64,000 nt of DNA from Gammaproteobacteria bacterium. Lineage in GTDB: Bacteria > Pseudomonadota > Gammaproteobacteria > UBA6429 > Thiohalophilaceae. Shown in pieces: positions 37,162-46,457 of the stretch. The notes below the pieces were generated by a model, which saw nothing but the letters and a program-made list of their open reading frames with translations, was not told the origin of the DNA and ran no database searches. Positions within the stretch are counted from its first letter, which is position 1; every line of letters starts with the position of its first letter. A program made the translations under genes and the position numbers. The stretch spans positions 22,365-86,364 of the forward strand of contig JACQBC010000035.1 in NCBI GenBank assembly GCA_016194635.1. Reading direction: 5' to 3'.

Positions 37162-37989
37162 ATGCAAAATCTCAAACAGATCGGTTTTATCGGCGGCGGT
37201 AACATGGCGCGGGCTTTGATCGGCGGTTTGTATGCCAGTGGCACCCCCATCCACAGCGTGTTTTGCCATGAGCCCGACCCGCAGCGGCGCAGTGAACTGC
37301 TACGGGAGTATCCGCTGCAGATCGTCGACAGCAACCAGGGCATTATTGATCAATGTGGCACCGTGGTATTCGCCGTGAAGCCCCAAGCCCTGCAATCCGT
37401 GGCCCGTGCATTGCTAATCCCCTCCTTGGACCGCGCCCCGCTGTTCATTACCATCGCCGCGGGCATACGCACTACCAGCTTGCAGCATTGGTTACGCGGG
37501 GCCTATCCCATTGTGCGCGCCATGCCCAACACCCCGGCGCTGGTCCGGGCCGGTGCCAGCGGCATCTATGCCACCGCGAATACCTCGCCGCAACAACGCG
37601 AAACCGCGGAATCGATCTTGCGCGCCGTGGGTGTCGCTCTCTGGCTGGACCAGGAAGAGCAACTGGACGCGGTTACCGCCTTGTCTGGCAGTGGCCCGGC
37701 GTATTTTTTCTACGTCATGGAAGCCTTGGAACGGGCGGCCATTTCGCTGGGGTTGCCTGCGGAGACAGCGCGTCTGTTGACCATCGAAACCGCGTTTGGA
37801 TCCGCCAAACTCGCGTTGGAGATAAAAGAATCGCCGCACACCCTCCGCCAGCGGGTAACCTCACCCGGCGGCACGACCGAATCTGCAATAGGGGTGTTAG
37901 AAGCCCACCACTTCATCCAATTATTCCATCAGGCCCTGACCGCCGCGCGCGATCGTGCGGTAGAATTGTCCCAACAAATGGAGCATTAA
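37162..37989 (+). CDS. proC: Pyrroline-5-carboxylate reductase
   Basis: 275 residues. NADP loop FIGGGNMARALIGGL, central PIVRAMPNTPALVRAG and C-terminal LSGSGPAYFFYVMEAL, then VTSPGGTTESAIGVLE. It catalyses the last step of proline synthesis. It lies between yggS and yggT, four bases before yggT. Confidence 0.96.
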   Translation: MQNLKQIGFIGGGNMARALIGGLYASGTPIHSVFCHEPDPQRRSELLREYPLQIVDSNQGIIDQCGTVVFAVKPQALQSVARALLIPSLDRAPLFITIAAGIRTTSLQHWLRGAYPIVRAMPNTPALVRAGASGIYATANTSPQQRETAESILRAVGVALWLDQEEQLDAVTALSGSGPAYFFYVMEALERAAISLGLPAETARLLTIETAFGSAKLALEIKESPHTLRQRVTSPGGTTESAIGVLEAHHFIQLFHQALTAARDRAVELSQQMEH

Positions 37990-37993
37990 GCGG

Positions 37994-38584
37994 ATGGCTC
38001 AAAGTTATATCGGGAATTTCCTGGAATTTATCATTAGCCTCGGTTTTAGCCTGTACATCTTTTTGGTCTTGCTGCGATTTTTATTGCAACTGGTGCGGGC
38101 GGACTTTCGTAACCCGGTAGCGCAAATGTTACTCGTCACCACCAATCCGTTGTTGCGCCCGCTGCGGCGCATTATTCCCGGCTGGGGCGGAATTGACCTG
38201 GCTGCGCTTATATTATTGGTGTTTTTGCAAGTGATTCAGCTGACCATCATCGGGTTGTTGCCTAACCGAAGCATGGTGATGCCACCCGGCTTGTTTTTAT
38301 TAGTCCTTGGGTTGTTGATCGACCACGTGGTATGGCTGTATTTCTTTACCGTCACTATCCAAGTGGTTATCAGCTGGATCAACCCCATGGCCTACCATCA
38401 ACCCATCGGCGTGATGTTGCTGCAGCTCAATGAGCCGTTGCTACGGCCCTTGCGGCGTAAATTCTCCATGGTTAATGGGCTGGATATATCCCCCATCTTA
38501 TTCATGGTTATCCTCATGGCCATCCACTTCTTAGTGGCGGCCCCGCTCATCGACCAAGGCGCCCTGCCCCACGGTTATCTATGA
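37994..38584 (+). CDS. yggT: YggT family membrane protein
   Basis: 196 residues with two YggT repeats, each with a pair of hydrophobic helices joined by a P-L-R-P-L-R-R element (NPLLRPLRRIIPGWGGID and NEPLLRPLRRKFSMVNGLD). Family members are inner membrane proteins linked to osmotic tolerance or division-site assembly; the exact role is unknown. It is the last gene of the yggS-proC-yggT cluster. Confidence 0.9.
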   Translation: MAQSYIGNFLEFIISLGFSLYIFLVLLRFLLQLVRADFRNPVAQMLLVTTNPLLRPLRRIIPGWGGIDLAALILLVFLQVIQLTIIGLLPNRSMVMPPGLFLLVLGLLIDHVVWLYFFTVTIQVVISWINPMAYHQPIGVMLLQLNEPLLRPLRRKFSMVNGLDISPILFMVILMAIHFLVAAPLIDQGALPHGYL

Positions 38585-38793
38585 ACCGATTGCCCCGTGC
38601 CACCCCTCAGGTGTTAAATAGCCCTAAAAACCTTAAGCCCGACTAAACCTCCTAGGTTGTGATGCCGTTAACAAAGCGGTTTAATGGTGGCTAACCCTAC
38701 TAGGTATCCCTAATAGTCAAGGCTACACTTATTTGCTATAAACTTTTTAATAAATAAGTGCTTACCCCTCCTACGTTGGGAATTTTAAAATAT

Positions 38794-40761
38794 ATGGCGA
38801 CAGAACGCTTTACCGATCAGATGCAGGCCTATGGGCGCTGGAAAACCCAGGTCATGGAAGCCATTTTGCGTTATCAGCACTGGCTCGAACAAAATAAAAT
38901 GACCGACGCCGAGCTGGAATTGCGGTTGATTGAACTCATCGAGCAAATGCGCAGTGACCGGCTAACGATTGCCTTTGTGGCCGAGTTTGCCCGCGGCAAG
39001 ACCGAACTCATCAATGCCATCTTCTTCTCCGAGTATGATCGGCGTTTATTGCCCTCCGAGGCCGGCCGCACCACCATGTGCCCCACCGAATTGTTATACG
39101 ACACCGCCTCGAATCAAAGTTATATCCGGCTGTTACCGATCGAAACCCGTTTAGAAGACACCAGCATCGCCGAATTAAAGAAACATCCCATCAACTGGAC
39201 CTCCATGACCCTCGACACCAGCTCCTCGGAAAAAATGGCTGAGGCCTTCCGGGAAGTGGTGCGCACGAAAAAAGTCCCCGTGGAAAAAGCCCAGCGCATG
39301 GGTCTGTACGAACCCGAACGCGACGCACGCCAGGTCACTGACGGACTGATTGAAATCCCGCTGTGGCGGCATGCCATCATCAGTTTTCCGCACCCCCTGC
39401 TCAAAGAAGGTTTGACGATCCTCGATACCCCGGGTCTCAATGCCCTGGGATCCGAGCCGGAATTAACCATTAATATGCTCCCCAATGCCCAAGCCGTGGT
39501 GTTCATTCTGGCCGCGGACACGGGGGTGACTAAGTCCGACATGGAAATGTGGTCGCACCATGTGAAGGCGCTCAACCACGATACCCGCCATGCGCGCCTG
39601 GTGGTACTCAATAAGATCGACACTCTGTGGGATGAGCTCAAAGACGAGGCTACGGTGAATAACACCATCAAGGCGCAGTGCAGCTCGGCCGCCAAGATGT
39701 TGGAGATCGATCCACGCACGGTATTCCCGGTCTCGGCGCAAAAGGGTTTATTGGCCAAGATCCGCCACGATCAAGCCTTGTTGGTCAAGAGTAACATCCT
39801 GAGCTTGGAAACGATTTTATCCACCGACATCCTGCCCAAAAAACAGGAGATCGTGCGCGATAGCGTGGTCAACGAAATCGGTGGCATGGTGAAGGAATCC
39901 CGCGACTTGATCGCCTCGCGGCTGGCCGATACCAGCAAACAGCTCAAGGAACTGATGAATTTAAGCGGCAAAAACGAGGACGTCATCACCCATTTATTGA
40001 AAAAAACCCGCCAAGAACAGGTGATCTACCACAAGAGTGTCGAAGCCTTCCAGGCCAACCGTAAACTGTTCAATGACCACCACCATCTATTACTCAATAC
40101 CTTAAGCCTAGGTGAAATGGACAGCCTGATGTCCGCCACCCGTAAAGAAATGTCGGATACCTGGACCACGGTGGGCTTGAAGAATTCGATGAAGCAATTC
40201 TTCGAGGTAATCGCCAATACCATTAAACAAGCTTCGGATCAAACCGACAAAATCAATCAATTGGTGCTGGCCCTGTACCGCAAATTCAACGAAGAACACG
40301 GCAACACCGACGTTAAACCCAAGATCTTCAGTATCAACAAATACAAGCGCGACATGGAACGCCTGCTGCACGAAGCCGAGGCGTACCGCAATAGCCCAGT
40401 CACCACCATGACCGAGCAGAGCTTCGTGATTAAAAAGTTTTTCATTTCAATGGTGTCGCACGCCCGCAACACCTTCTTTAACGCCCACCAAGACTCCGAG
40501 AATTGGGGTAAGGCCGCCATGGCGCCGCTGGTGGCGCGTATTAAGGAACACAAAGAACAAATGGAAAAACGCTTGGAATCGCTGCGCAAGATCAACGAAT
40601 CGCGCGACACCTTGCAGGCTCGGATCCGCGAGTTGCAACGCAGCACCGAACAACTCGAACAGCAACTTGCCCAGCTCAACGGTTTCTTGGACATTCTCAA
40701 CCGCTCGCTGGATTCATTCGTAACCCCCTCAGCCAACGTTAGTCGAATCAGCGCGGCATAG
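38794..40761 (+). CDS. Dynamin-like GTPase
   Basis: About 655 residues from the ATG at 38794 (MATERFTDQ); a GTG at 38758 in the same frame is an alternative. GTPase motifs: P-loop AEFARGKTELINAIF (first Gly of the usual GxxxxGKS replaced by Ala), LDTPGLNALG as G3 and LNKID as G4. The second half is long and helical with coiled coils, ending in a Gln/Leu-rich segment (about 590-640), as in bacterial dynamins that bind membranes. No clear transmembrane segment is seen. It is followed six bases later by a zinc-ribbon membrane protein, so the two likely act together. Confidence 0.82.
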   Translation: MATERFTDQMQAYGRWKTQVMEAILRYQHWLEQNKMTDAELELRLIELIEQMRSDRLTIAFVAEFARGKTELINAIFFSEYDRRLLPSEAGRTTMCPTELLYDTASNQSYIRLLPIETRLEDTSIAELKKHPINWTSMTLDTSSSEKMAEAFREVVRTKKVPVEKAQRMGLYEPERDARQVTDGLIEIPLWRHAIISFPHPLLKEGLTILDTPGLNALGSEPELTINMLPNAQAVVFILAADTGVTKSDMEMWSHHVKALNHDTRHARLVVLNKIDTLWDELKDEATVNNTIKAQCSSAAKMLEIDPRTVFPVSAQKGLLAKIRHDQALLVKSNILSLETILSTDILPKKQEIVRDSVVNEIGGMVKESRDLIASRLADTSKQLKELMNLSGKNEDVITHLLKKTRQEQVIYHKSVEAFQANRKLFNDHHHLLLNTLSLGEMDSLMSATRKEMSDTWTTVGLKNSMKQFFEVIANTIKQASDQTDKINQLVLALYRKFNEEHGNTDVKPKIFSINKYKRDMERLLHEAEAYRNSPVTTMTEQSFVIKKFFISMVSHARNTFFNAHQDSENWGKAAMAPLVARIKEHKEQMEKRLESLRKINESRDTLQARIRELQRSTEQLEQQLAQLNGFLDILNRSLDSFVTPSANVSRISAA

Positions 40762-40767
40762 GCATAA

Positions 40768-41661
40768 ATGCTATGCCCCAAGTGCCGCTACCAACGTAAG
40801 GCCACGGATCAAACCCCCGCCTGGCAATGCCCGGCCTGCGGCGTGGCCTACGCCAAGGCCGGAGTGTATCCACCCCGCCCGATCATACCCGCTTCGCAAC
40901 GCGCCCGTGTCCGCAATACCTATGGTCAACGTCGCGGGATCGATCACCTGCTGAGTTTTTTAGTAGTGCTTAGTATTAGCAGTTTCGCGCTCGCTCTGTG
41001 GCTAAAAGACCAATTACCCGCGCCTACTCACCTCGTACCCGAACTCACCCAAGCACCGGTGCAAACCGCCACCCATCACCCTCCGTTCGTGTTCAACTAC
41101 CACAGTGAAGGGTATTTAATTGAACCCGTGGCCGAGTATGAGTTATGGGGTCTGGTGGTGACCCACAATAACATCACCGGTATCACCGATATCATGCACA
41201 CCAAAGATTCGGTTGATATCAAGGATATCTGCGTGATATGGGGCGGCAATATCGGTAACAGCGATTATCAGAAAATATCTTTTAGCAGCGGGGATTTTAT
41301 TTGTTACTTTCAATACCCGGCCGGAGTAAGTTTTGCGTTTGATGAAATTTCTAATAATCACTTATTGTCAGACGATGAAGTAGTGCGCGAAACGATTCGA
41401 CAAACCCATATCGGTGATCAAATCCACCTGCGCGGAATGCTGGTAAATTATTCTTGGCAATCCAAACCCGGCTGGGTACGCCGCACCAGTACCACCCGTC
41501 AGGATACCGGCAATGGTGCCTGCGAAGTCGTATTCGTCAAGGAATTTGAAGTGCTCAAGGCTACCAACCAACCGTGGCATCATTTATACCGCATTAGCGG
41601 CTGGATGATAGCGTTATCACTGCTCCTTAAAATTGGATCGTTTTTATTGCCGACGCGGTAA
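40768..41661 (+). CDS. Zinc-ribbon membrane protein of unknown function
   Basis: 297 residues. An N-terminal zinc ribbon (C3, C6, C21, C24; MLCPKC...WQCPACGVAYAK) is followed by a membrane helix (about 60-80), a 190-residue region likely outside the membrane with predicted beta character, and a second helix near the end (about 274-292). The C-terminal half resembles small membrane-bound E3-ligase-like GIDE folds in topology only; I do not recognise a family. Genetic coupling to the upstream dynamin-like gene is the best clue to function. Confidence 0.7.
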   Translation: MLCPKCRYQRKATDQTPAWQCPACGVAYAKAGVYPPRPIIPASQRARVRNTYGQRRGIDHLLSFLVVLSISSFALALWLKDQLPAPTHLVPELTQAPVQTATHHPPFVFNYHSEGYLIEPVAEYELWGLVVTHNNITGITDIMHTKDSVDIKDICVIWGGNIGNSDYQKISFSSGDFICYFQYPAGVSFAFDEISNNHLLSDDEVVRETIRQTHIGDQIHLRGMLVNYSWQSKPGWVRRTSTTRQDTGNGACEVVFVKEFEVLKATNQPWHHLYRISGWMIALSLLLKIGSFLLPTR

Positions 41662-41933
41662 GCGTCTAATGTGTTTTTGATCAAGATTCATCCCCACCGA
41701 TAACGGACGATATTTTTCGCTTTTTTGTATGGGACAGTGCTCTGGAAATTGGTTAAAACGGGCTTAACCACTGTCGATTGCCACTCGTGTAAATCCTTGA
41801 TACTGTAATAAAATATCAATTTTGCGGATATCGAGAAATTTCGGGTAAAACAGATGTTCTTGACGGGTCGGTCATATCGGAAGGCCAAGCAATACTATTT
41901 TATTGCGTTGGCCGCCGCATTTTCGGTTAAAGT

Positions 41934-42035
41934 CAAAAGCCGTGCGAGTCCGTCGAGGAAGCCTTGGCAAATTTGCGCGAAGCCATCGAGCTTTATCTGG
42001 AGGAATTTCCAATCACCACTTCTGGGCAACCTTGA
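41934..42035 (+). pseudogene. HicB-type antitoxin, C-terminal remnant
   Basis: The frame ending at TGA 42033-42035 encodes VEEALANLREAIELYLEEFP and a short tail, the characteristic C-terminal helix of HicB. Upstream the expected N-terminal RNase-H-like half is absent or frameshifted, so only the end of the gene survives. The hicA remnant follows. Confidence 0.7.
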
Positions 42036-42060
42036 ATTACTACCTTTGATGTGGCGGTGC

Positions 42061-42182
42061 ATGCCCAAATTACCGCGTGTCTCCGGCATGGAGACCGTCC
42101 GTGGTCCCGAGCACTGGGCTTCGTTGTTCTTCGCCAGCGAGGTAGCCATATTATTTTACGGCGCGGTTCGATGGACTGTTAG
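42061..42182 (+). pseudogene. HicA-type toxin, frameshifted and truncated
   Basis: ATG 42061 opens MPKLPRVSGMETVR, the HicA N-terminus. Near 42100-42110 the match jumps one frame to RALGFVVLRQRGSHIILRRG, which contains the catalytic-His element GSH. It stops soon after (TAG at 42180-42182), before the usual C-terminal strand. With the hicB fragment it marks a dead toxin-antitoxin pair in antitoxin-first order. Confidence 0.72.
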
Positions 42183-42216
42183 GCAGTTCTCATGACGAGG
42201 TAGATTGTGAATAGTC

Positions 42217-42870
42217 ATGTCTATATCGTTAACTATCACGAGGATCTACGAGTTGGGTAATGACAATATAAAAAACGACGCCTTCATCGCGTTAAAAAAA
42301 GTGATGGACGCCTATTCGCCAATTTCAAATGAAACATGGGCGGCATTGAAAGCCATTTGTGATTTCAGAGAGGTTGGAAAAAATTGCATTTTATATCCAT
42401 CCGGTGAATTACCAACCTCATTTTCATTTGTTTATGCAGGCTTATTCAGGGTCTTTATTACCGATGTCAACGGCAACGAGTACAATAAGCTATTTTTTGA
42501 TGAGGGGACTTTTCCTGGTGCCATGACGGCGCTATTAACTTCCACCCCATCACGACTTACGATTGAATCGCTCGAATCTTCTTCCGTAATCAGCATTAAT
42601 TTTAGCGGCTTTAGAAATCTATTGCTAGAGGCGAATGATTTAAAGTTATTCCAAATTTATTACTTGGAAAAAAACTGGTTGCTGGCGAAAGATGCCCGTG
42701 AGGTTGAGCTGGTTCAAGAAGATGCGACTCAACGCTACGTACGATTCCTCAAGGAGCATCCATTAATTTCCGCAAGAATACCCCAGTATCATATCGCCTC
42801 GCATTTGGGCATAACACCTACGCAACTGAGTCGGATTCGTAAAAAAATCATACATTATCAACCTATGTAA
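42217..42870 (+). CDS. Crp/Fnr-family transcriptional regulator
   Basis: 217 residues: a cyclic-nucleotide-binding-like barrel (about 50-145, with KNCILYPSGELPTSFSFVYAG) and a C-terminal winged HTH (IASHLGITPTQLSRIRK). No Cys ligands for an Fnr-type cluster are seen in the barrel. It opens a four-gene operon with a nitroreductase, a small DMT-type transporter and an acetyltransferase, which it probably controls. The coding region is more A/T-rich than the core genes, suggesting transfer. Confidence 0.85.
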   Translation: MSISLTITRIYELGNDNIKNDAFIALKKVMDAYSPISNETWAALKAICDFREVGKNCILYPSGELPTSFSFVYAGLFRVFITDVNGNEYNKLFFDEGTFPGAMTALLTSTPSRLTIESLESSSVISINFSGFRNLLLEANDLKLFQIYYLEKNWLLAKDAREVELVQEDATQRYVRFLKEHPLISARIPQYHIASHLGITPTQLSRIRKKIIHYQPM

Positions 42871-42925
42871 ATGTCATCAGCCACCTTCCTCTGTAATCTG
42901 TTAGATTCATTAGCAACCCAAGGTG

Positions 42926-43558
42926 ATGACAGTGAATGTCATAAAATCCCTGCAGTGGCGTTATGCGGTTAAACAATTTTCAACGGATGTTATTAATGAT
43001 GGCCAGGTTCAAGCGTTATTAACCGCAACACGACTGAGCGCATCGTCGTTTGGTTTGCAGCCTTACCGATTGTTGATAGTGAAATCAACTGAGATTCGAC
43101 AGCAATTGTTGGCTTACTCTATGGGACAGGATAAGGTGCTCAACTCTTCACATCTCATTGTTTTTGCAACTCAAACTAACCTCGGTGATGAAATCGTACA
43201 TGCGTATATTGATCAAGTTTCCAAGGTTCGTGGTATCCCGTCAGAAGAATTACAAGACCTGACCGATCAAATAAAAGGTTCATTAGCGGCTAAAACACCG
43301 CAGCAAAAAAATGCCTGGGCCAAAAATCAAACCTATTTGGCCTTAGGCAATTTTTTAACCTGTGCGGCAATCATGGGAATTGATGCTTGCCCCATGGAGG
43401 GTTTTAATGCCGAAGGCTATGATAACGTTCTTGGGCTTGCCGATAAGGCGTTGACTACCGCCGTGATATGTCCCATTGGTACGCGTCATGAAGACGACCC
43501 ATTTGCCCGTATGCCAAAAATTCGTTTTGATGCTGAAAAAATGGTGCTCACTTTTTAG
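42926..43558 (+). CDS. Nitroreductase-family NAD(P)H oxidoreductase
   Basis: About 211 residues, NfsB-like FMN enzyme. N-terminal RYAVKQFSTDVINDGQ, then ASSFGLQPYRLLIV (FMN contact) and a C-terminal GIDACPMEGFNAEGYD. It would reduce quinones or nitro compounds. GTG at 42923 and ATG at 42926 are adjacent start options; neither has a strong ribosome site. It lies between the Crp/Fnr regulator and a transporter gene. Confidence 0.88.
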   Translation: MTVNVIKSLQWRYAVKQFSTDVINDGQVQALLTATRLSASSFGLQPYRLLIVKSTEIRQQLLAYSMGQDKVLNSSHLIVFATQTNLGDEIVHAYIDQVSKVRGIPSEELQDLTDQIKGSLAAKTPQQKNAWAKNQTYLALGNFLTCAAIMGIDACPMEGFNAEGYDNVLGLADKALTTAVICPIGTRHEDDPFARMPKIRFDAEKMVLTF

Positions 43559-43560
43559 GT

Positions 43561-44004
43561 ATGCATTATTTATCATTACTCGCATTCATGGCAGGTGCGG
43601 CCATTGCCATACAGGCCAGCATGCACGCACAGCTAGGAGTGTTTCTGAAAAACTCGCTGCTCGCCACCGGCGTCGCCTTTGCAAGCAGTTTTACCTTTAC
43701 TTCGCTCGCTGTGGTCGTTTTTAGCAAAGCGTACCCATCGGCTGCTGCCATAAGGTCTGTACCAATTTATCTATGGTTCTCTGGTGGTGTATTGAGTACC
43801 TTCGCTATCGCCTTATTTTATTATCTTATTCCAAAAATGGGCATAGGGGCAATGATGTCTTACGCACTCGCCGGGCAGATTCTGGTTGCGATTATTGCGG
43901 GACATTTTGGTTGGTTTGATCTGCCCGTCAAGCCCATTACTGTCGCCAAGTTCATCGGTGTACTCGCCTTGATTGCTGGTATTGTGTTAATTAACCGGGA
44001 GTGA
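43561..44004 (+). CDS. DMT/DUF606 (YdcZ-like) small transporter
   Basis: 147 residues with five hydrophobic helices covering nearly the whole chain (AGAAIAIQASMHAQLGVFL, GVAFASSFTFTSLAVVVF, then the Gly-rich ends). This matches the DUF606/YdcZ branch of drug/metabolite transporters. It begins two bases after the nitroreductase stop. Substrate unknown. Confidence 0.82.
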   Translation: MHYLSLLAFMAGAAIAIQASMHAQLGVFLKNSLLATGVAFASSFTFTSLAVVVFSKAYPSAAAIRSVPIYLWFSGGVLSTFAIALFYYLIPKMGIGAMMSYALAGQILVAIIAGHFGWFDLPVKPITVAKFIGVLALIAGIVLINRE

Positions 44005-44008
44005 TTTT

Positions 44009-44758
44009 ATGCATCTTGATAACCTCAATGCGGCGAATATTACTAACCTTACCTCTCTCTGGAAAAAAATGGGAACGCAGCCGCCTTCTATCATGTTCAT
44101 TAATAATTTTCACGCTTCTGTTAGCTGGCCACACCGTGGTTGGTTTGACTGGACGGCGAACATCGAGGAAACCCCTGCACTGGACGACCTGTTATTTCAG
44201 TTACAACGCGGTTGCATTATACCCGTGTGGCGAGGACAGCTTGATCATTCCCTTGTTCTTGAACGAATATTGACAGATGCCAGGTTTGAATTATCATTTC
44301 AACAAACCGCCATGTATTTAACCCTGGAAAACTACCGCGTAGCAGACCACCTTAAACCTGATGTGGTAACAATACGTTCTGAACGTGATATTGAAACCTG
44401 GACTCGTGTCGCCGCCCAGTCATTTAATTACGAGATTGATGTATCCGTTATCCAACACATCGCTGATGATCCCGATGTGCAGTTACTCCTGGCCTATGTC
44501 GATAGTCAACCCGCCGCAACTGCCTTGCTGTTTCGAACAGAAGATATCATCGGCATACATCAAGTTGGCGTATCAGAACAATATCGTGGCAAAGGTGTTG
44601 CAAAGTCACTGATGCTTTATGTTATAAAGCGCTGTCATGCACTGGCAGCTAAACATATTACCTTGCAAGCCTCCGCCGCCGGAGAACCGCTTTACCGGAA
44701 CCTGGGGTTTAAACAACAATTCATGATACAAAACTATCAACGAGTTATTGGCAATTAA
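44009..44758 (+). CDS. GNAT-family N-acetyltransferase
   Basis: 249 residues; the C-terminal half holds the acetyl-CoA motif VGVSEQYRGKGVAKSLM and the terminal LYRNLGFKQQ typical of GNATs. The N-terminal half (about 1-110) is divergent and may be a degenerate second GNAT fold. GGGAG precedes the ATG. Last gene of the regulator-nitroreductase-transporter operon; the operon may detoxify an amine or nitro compound. Confidence 0.83.
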   Translation: MHLDNLNAANITNLTSLWKKMGTQPPSIMFINNFHASVSWPHRGWFDWTANIEETPALDDLLFQLQRGCIIPVWRGQLDHSLVLERILTDARFELSFQQTAMYLTLENYRVADHLKPDVVTIRSERDIETWTRVAAQSFNYEIDVSVIQHIADDPDVQLLLAYVDSQPAATALLFRTEDIIGIHQVGVSEQYRGKGVAKSLMLYVIKRCHALAAKHITLQASAAGEPLYRNLGFKQQFMIQNYQRVIGN

Positions 44759-45212
44759 TATTGAAGCAGATAAGAGCCGTATCAAACGGGTCAAGGTGCC
44801 GCTTTACACTTCGCCACCATCGGACTGATGGCCGGACGCTATTACTTTTTTAAGAAACCGGATTAGATTGCCATTCTAACCTGCTAGTCAAGCGATACGG
44901 TAAGATGGCGACGGCGTGTTATCTTGCATCGTGGAGCCCACACTGCATATCAACATTTTGCCACTGGCTCCATGCATTCATATAATGATTTTTTGAGGCA
45001 ATCACGACAGGAACGGACTGGAATGTATGCATTTATGCGACTATTCTCAAGACTTAACTGAGTGCGACAATCTGTGACTCTTTATTTTCTGAGCTGTCTA
45101 TGAGGCAAAATCACAACATGTACAAGAACCGACTAGGCCGTTTGCAATGTACCTGTCTTTACGACTTTTATGACCGTTCGTATAACAAGGTAAATTGCGA
45201 ACAGAAGTGCGA
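44759..45212. other. Intergenic region without supported gene
   Basis: About 450 bases. Between 44797 and 44866 one frame ends in HFATIGLMAGRYYFFKKPD and stops, which looks like the tail of a lost membrane protein, but there is no start. The rest has no recognisable coding or RNA feature. CGTATAACAAGG at about 45179-45190 precedes the next gene. Confidence 0.4.
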
Positions 45213-45719
45213 ATGAAATATCGCGCACTAATTCTTCCAATTTTTATGTCACTCTTTGTTACCCCAACTTTTGCAGGAGAGAATTTGAAGATGTCAGTCA
45301 TTGAACAAAACAAACGTATCGTTACCCGCTACTTCGATGAAGTGTGGAATCAAGGGAAGTTAGAAATTCTCGATGAATTAATTGCTCCCAACTACATCAA
45401 CCACAGCCCACGCGCACCAAACCCCAAACCCGGACCCGAAGGTCTTAAACCAATCGTGGAGGCAATCCGCAGAGGAATACCGGACGTGAAATACACGATC
45501 CAAGACATGGTTGTTGCCCCCGACAAGGTTGCTGTTCGAGTGGTAATAACTGGCACGCACACGGGCGAATTTTTTGGAATTGCTCCTACAGGAAAACGAG
45601 TAACCGTTAATCAGTTTCAAATCGAGCGAATTGAAAACGGAAAGATCGTCGAGCACTGGCGCCAAACGGACGATCTAGGAATGATGCGGCAACTAGGGAT
45701 ATTGCCTGAAAGCAAATAA
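45213..45719 (+). CDS. Exported SnoaL-like/ester cyclase-family protein
   Basis: 168 residues from the ATG at 45213 (a TTG at 45195 is possible). A signal peptide (MKYRALILPIFMSLFVTPTFA) is followed by a SnoaL-like cone fold: IVTRYFDEVWNQGKLEILDE, APNYINHSPRAPNPKPGPEG, GEFFGIAPTGKRVTV, IVEHWRQTDDLGMMRQLG. Family members isomerise or cyclise small molecules or are non-catalytic binders. A full attC site directly follows the stop codon, so this is best seen as an integron cassette gene. Confidence 0.82.
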   Translation: MKYRALILPIFMSLFVTPTFAGENLKMSVIEQNKRIVTRYFDEVWNQGKLEILDELIAPNYINHSPRAPNPKPGPEGLKPIVEAIRRGIPDVKYTIQDMVVAPDKVAVRVVITGTHTGEFFGIAPTGKRVTVNQFQIERIENGKIVEHWRQTDDLGMMRQLGILPESK

Positions 45720-45724
45720 GCTAT

Positions 45725-45788
45725 GGCTAACATGGCGTTCGAGAGGGACGCGCCAAAAGCGGCGCGCTCCTCAATTTGAATGTTGACG
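45725..45788 (+). other. attC integron recombination site
   Basis: GGCTAAC (45725-45731) and GTTGACG (45782-45788) are the outer core boxes. Between them CATGGCGTTCGAGAGGGACGC and its partial complement form the inner arms, with GCGCC/GGCGC stem. It follows the SnoaL-like gene by five bases, as attC sites do in gene cassettes. Confidence 0.75.
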
Positions 45789-45885
45789 CTGCAGGAAAAC
45801 CCATATTTCACAAGTACCGAGAAATTTTCATACAATAAATCTCGTGAATTACAAATTCAAAAAATTGAATCTTTCTACCCCTTCG
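45788..45885. mobile_element. Possible degenerate MITE-like unit at an attC end
   Basis: Starts GCTGCAGGAAAACCC directly at the R' box of the preceding attC, almost the same as the starts at 62891 (GCTGTAGGAAAACCC) and 63465 (GCTGTATAAAAACCC). It is about 100 bases, A/T-rich, has no ORF, and ends with TTTCTACCCC before CGTCAGC, weakly resembling the end of the 62891 unit. It is probably an eroded copy. Confidence 0.4.
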
Positions 45886-46247
45886 TCAGCTAACAGGAGA
45901 GTATGTTGGAGCCCTGTTCTTGATGTGGCCTGCGGGTCATATCATGTCCAAGAAGATACATGCCGTTTGACACACAGGCGGAGGTATCGCGTTAGGCATG
46001 GGTGCCCTGAGTGATTGCCTAAGGGCAGCCAGCCGACCCGATGAAAGCAGAGACGCCTCCGGATTAACCCTGCCAAGGCAACTGCTCGTGCAGTCCCCGG
46101 TATTGTGTGTAATCAAGGTCGAAACACTGATGTCTCACTCATGGCGTTTGCCTGACACACCAACGCGCCTAAACCCTGATCGTTATGTACTTTATGCACC
46201 AATGGGTTAAACTACCTACACGTACAATACATTTTAGAGACCTTGCC
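45886..46247. other. Intergenic region without supported gene
   Basis: About 360 bases. A GTTAGGC box at 45993-45999 recalls an integron core site, and GGGTGCCC and AAGGGCAGCC around 46005-46030 can form an imperfect stem. No convincing ORF; the frame at 45998-46210 has no family features. Confidence 0.35.
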
Positions 46248-46457
46248 ATGAACACAAAACCGCAACATCTCCCATTGGAAGAACGAATCAAGTTGGTCGA
46301 AGATTTATGGGATAGCATTGCTGCCGACCAGCAAGCGCTACAACTCACGGACGAGCAGAAAGCCGAACTTGATCGGCGCCTCGATGCTTATGATATCGAC
46401 AAAAACCGTGGCCGTCTTGTAACTGATGTGATGACTGATATCCGACGCAAACTATGA
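46248..46457 (+). CDS. Addiction-module antitoxin (TIGR02574/ParD-like)
   Basis: 69 residues from the ATG at 46248. The sequence LPLEERIKLVEDLWDSIAAD followed by LTDEQKAELDRRLDAY is the hallmark of the small addiction-module component family that pairs with RelE/ParE toxins. Its last four bases overlap the toxin start (ATGA). It neutralises the toxin and probably represses its own promoter. Confidence 0.9.
   Translation: MNTKPQHLPLEERIKLVEDLWDSIAADQQALQLTDEQKAELDRRLDAYDIDKNRGRLVTDVMTDIRRKL

Noticed and set aside
44797..44866. Tail of a possible membrane protein (TIGLMAGRYYFFKKPD)
   Set aside because: Looks protein-like, but there is no start or further homology upstream; too short to call even as a pseudogene.
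45993..45999. GTTAGGC as another attC end
   Set aside because: No matching GCCTAAC box or inner arms within attC distance upstream.
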